From assembly GCA_949130485.1 (NCBI GenBank), contig OX422183.1:18631934-18695933 (forward strand): 64,000 nt of DNA, in the 5' to 3' direction. The DNA is from Agelas oroides (lineage: Eukaryota; Porifera; Demospongiae; Agelasida; Agelasidae). Both the position numbers and the translations under genes were made by a program. The notes beneath the pieces are model-generated. The model made no database searches. It saw nothing but the letters and a program-made list of their open reading frames with translations, and had not been told where the DNA came from. Below are positions 43,611-64,000 of the stretch, piece after piece. The stretch's first letter is position 1. Each line of letters begins with the position of its first letter.

Positions 43611-44920
43611 AGTAACTGTTGTATAAGCAGCTATAACCTGTTACCTAGGCAACATATTGGAATGTTGATTAAATTCTACATTTACAGTGATGTTGATGCT
43701 TCATACATCCCACCAGGGTTGAGGGATAGTTTATATAAGTAAACAAGCCTGACAACTGTATGTCTATACAGGCACCCAGCACCCAAGCTGTACCCAATAT
43801 GTAGTGACTAATGTCCACTAGCTTGCTTTGTGCAAAATTTTATAAATCAGCAATGCTCAAATACCTATATAAAGTCAAAAAGCTTGTATGAAGTCCTGGC
43901 AATACTACAAACATTACAACGTAAGAAAAATGTTTACAATTCCAATTTGCATGCACATAAACATATTGAGACACTAGCTAATAAGCATGAACTGGTCAAG
44001 GTAGAAAACAATAATTTGTACATATAACACTGGATTATAATACAGCACAGTTGCTACAAAAGTTTAGCCGGGTCCTAATTTCATAGTTGTATGACTCAGT
44101 CCTGTTGGAATAAGAATTGAACTACTGTGAAGGCACGAAATACAGAATTACAGGTACATAATTCTTGCTTGCACTGTTATTAGTATCAGGTAATAGGTCA
44201 AATTTACATATGAGTGTGCATTCTCCTTTTGCTTGCTTCCATGCATGTCTCTACTGAAGTTTCAGTCACATTCTGAGTGGAGTAAATACTGTTTACCATT
44301 CTTGGCATGTGGTTCTGTGTACCTGGTACCTTCACTCTATTCAAATATAGTAAAAACCTTCCTAATATATACCTTCACTTGTGAGGATTATCATAAAATG
44401 TGTACTCTATCATACTGTAAGCTGGGTGGAGACGGGGTTAGCATCTATTAGAGTTATTGCTTACTTCATTACTGTCGTTAATTCGCCTGCTGCAATGTTT
44501 GTTCTTTAGCTCTCTTTATCCTGTGTTCATGTATGTGTGTGTGTGTGCGTGTGCACACGTGTGTGTGTGTGTGAATGTGAATGTGTGTGTGTGGGCATGT
44601 GTGTGTTATCCATGAAGGATGCAGTTGCATGCCTATATAAGTAACTGCAGGTGAATCTCCTATATGACCTTATACATACTGTGCAGAAGTGATGCTTGTG
44701 AAAAAAATTAGAGCATGGATACAATGTGCACCAAGAGGAATGGAAATGTTCATTTCGTGCTTTTGAATGAAACCAAAAACAGCAGCAAAATTCTCTGTTG
44801 ACCATGTCATCTGAATACTGCCATTTTCCAAAAACCTGAATCCATAAAATTTCATCCTATACCATACAACCCAGTGGTAATGTTAGAAGGAGCTTACAGG
44901 GCATCACATATCCCACATGT

Positions 44921-63605
<18,685 letters not shown>

Positions 63606-64000
63606 CTATACACAGTTAGAGAGATGATTCACAGTACAGCAGTCATACATATATTGCTAAACATATTCCTGACCCAACTTCCCGAACGAAGGGACATAAG
63701 ACTTTGCAGACCTTTGTATTCGCCACTTCCAATAATGAAGGTCAGTTTTTATCTAACCGACTATTGCTAGTGAATCTGATATGCAAAGTTGGTTCAACCA
63801 TTCAAGAACTTACTTTATGTAACCACCCACCCTTGATTTATCGTGCTTGACTTGTGATTAACATGTCACAGTTTCCCAATAAAAGTGACGAGTCAAGTGT
63901 TCTAGCTACGTACCTGTGTTACACAAGTTTGTGAAATTCATAGCATGAAGGCATGTGCCTATTCCTACGAATAATAATATTAAATTTTAAAAATATCACC

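Larger units (their letters stand above)
40531..44920. other. Intergenic region between the retrotransposon and the ankyrin gene
   Basis: I see no host gene. Contents are a transposon relic near 41020-41110 (ggggcatgccccttgag), a hairpin at 41489-41562, a GACA/GACT microsatellite at 42067-42129, a palindrome cgcgcgcatgcgcgcgcg near 42153, degenerate repeats at 43180-43610, and a TG run at 44531-44609. Frames at 40673-40936 and 40961-41320 overlap repetitive sequence and show no domain. Confidence 0.5.

Overview
The window is animal nuclear DNA: AT-rich, with GT-AG introns, modular extracellular and death-domain exons, many CA/TG microsatellites and a dense load of small inverted-repeat transposons. 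No bacterial operon, rRNA, CRISPR or viral gene is visible. A ZU5/death-domain receptor with Ig, fibronectin-III and sushi modules, a one-repeat-per-exon ankyrin gene, and tandemly duplicated small membrane-protein exons would fit a sponge (demosponge) or another early-branching animal. That assignment is inference, since no species marker is present.

Region 1, about 1-26.2 kb, is a mosaic of segmental duplications. A plus-strand membrane-protein unit occurs as A (591-3326), B (4888-7231), C (about 12.76-13.79 kb, 3' part only), D (from 21.89 kb, frameshifted) and E (23328-26146, with a nonsense codon). A second block occurs twice, X1 (about 7.34-12.49 kb) and X2 (about 13.91-18.9 kb). Each X block carries a minus-strand 124-residue exon of unknown family and a 36-bp palindromic minisatellite. 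X1 alone holds an insertion of about 395 bp containing a type I hammerhead ribozyme on the minus strand. A third repeat, 3.69-5.2 kb versus 19.99-22.18 kb, belongs to a large foldback structure that is intact, with nested insertions, at 18.79-21.1 kb. The duplications supply empty sites that define several transposon insertions to the base.

Region 2, 27.05-36.88 kb on the minus strand, is one multi-exon receptor gene. Its order is secretory leader (partial), Ig-like, fibronectin III, sushi, transmembrane segment, short Gly-Pro-rich linker, ZU5, UPA-like region and C-terminal death domain. Intron phases agree through nearly the whole model. It resembles UNC5 inside the cell but carries a different ectodomain.

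Region 3, 36.9-44.9 kb, has no host gene that I can support. It holds transposons, including a 5'-truncated non-LTR retrotransposon with a YADD reverse-transcriptase motif at 39.6-40.4 kb, a tandem array of about 229 bp, a long hairpin and short repeats.

Region 4, 44.9 kb to beyond the window end, is a minus-strand ankyrin-repeat gene. Twelve exons, all in phase 0, encode a heptad-repeat coiled coil, then ankyrin repeats (often exactly one 33-residue repeat per exon), then a stop. A pair of its exons with their introns has been duplicated within the gene. The 5' end lies outside the window. The plus-strand membrane-protein array and the minus-strand receptor converge near 26.2-27.0 kb. The receptor and ankyrin genes share the minus strand but look like independent transcription units.
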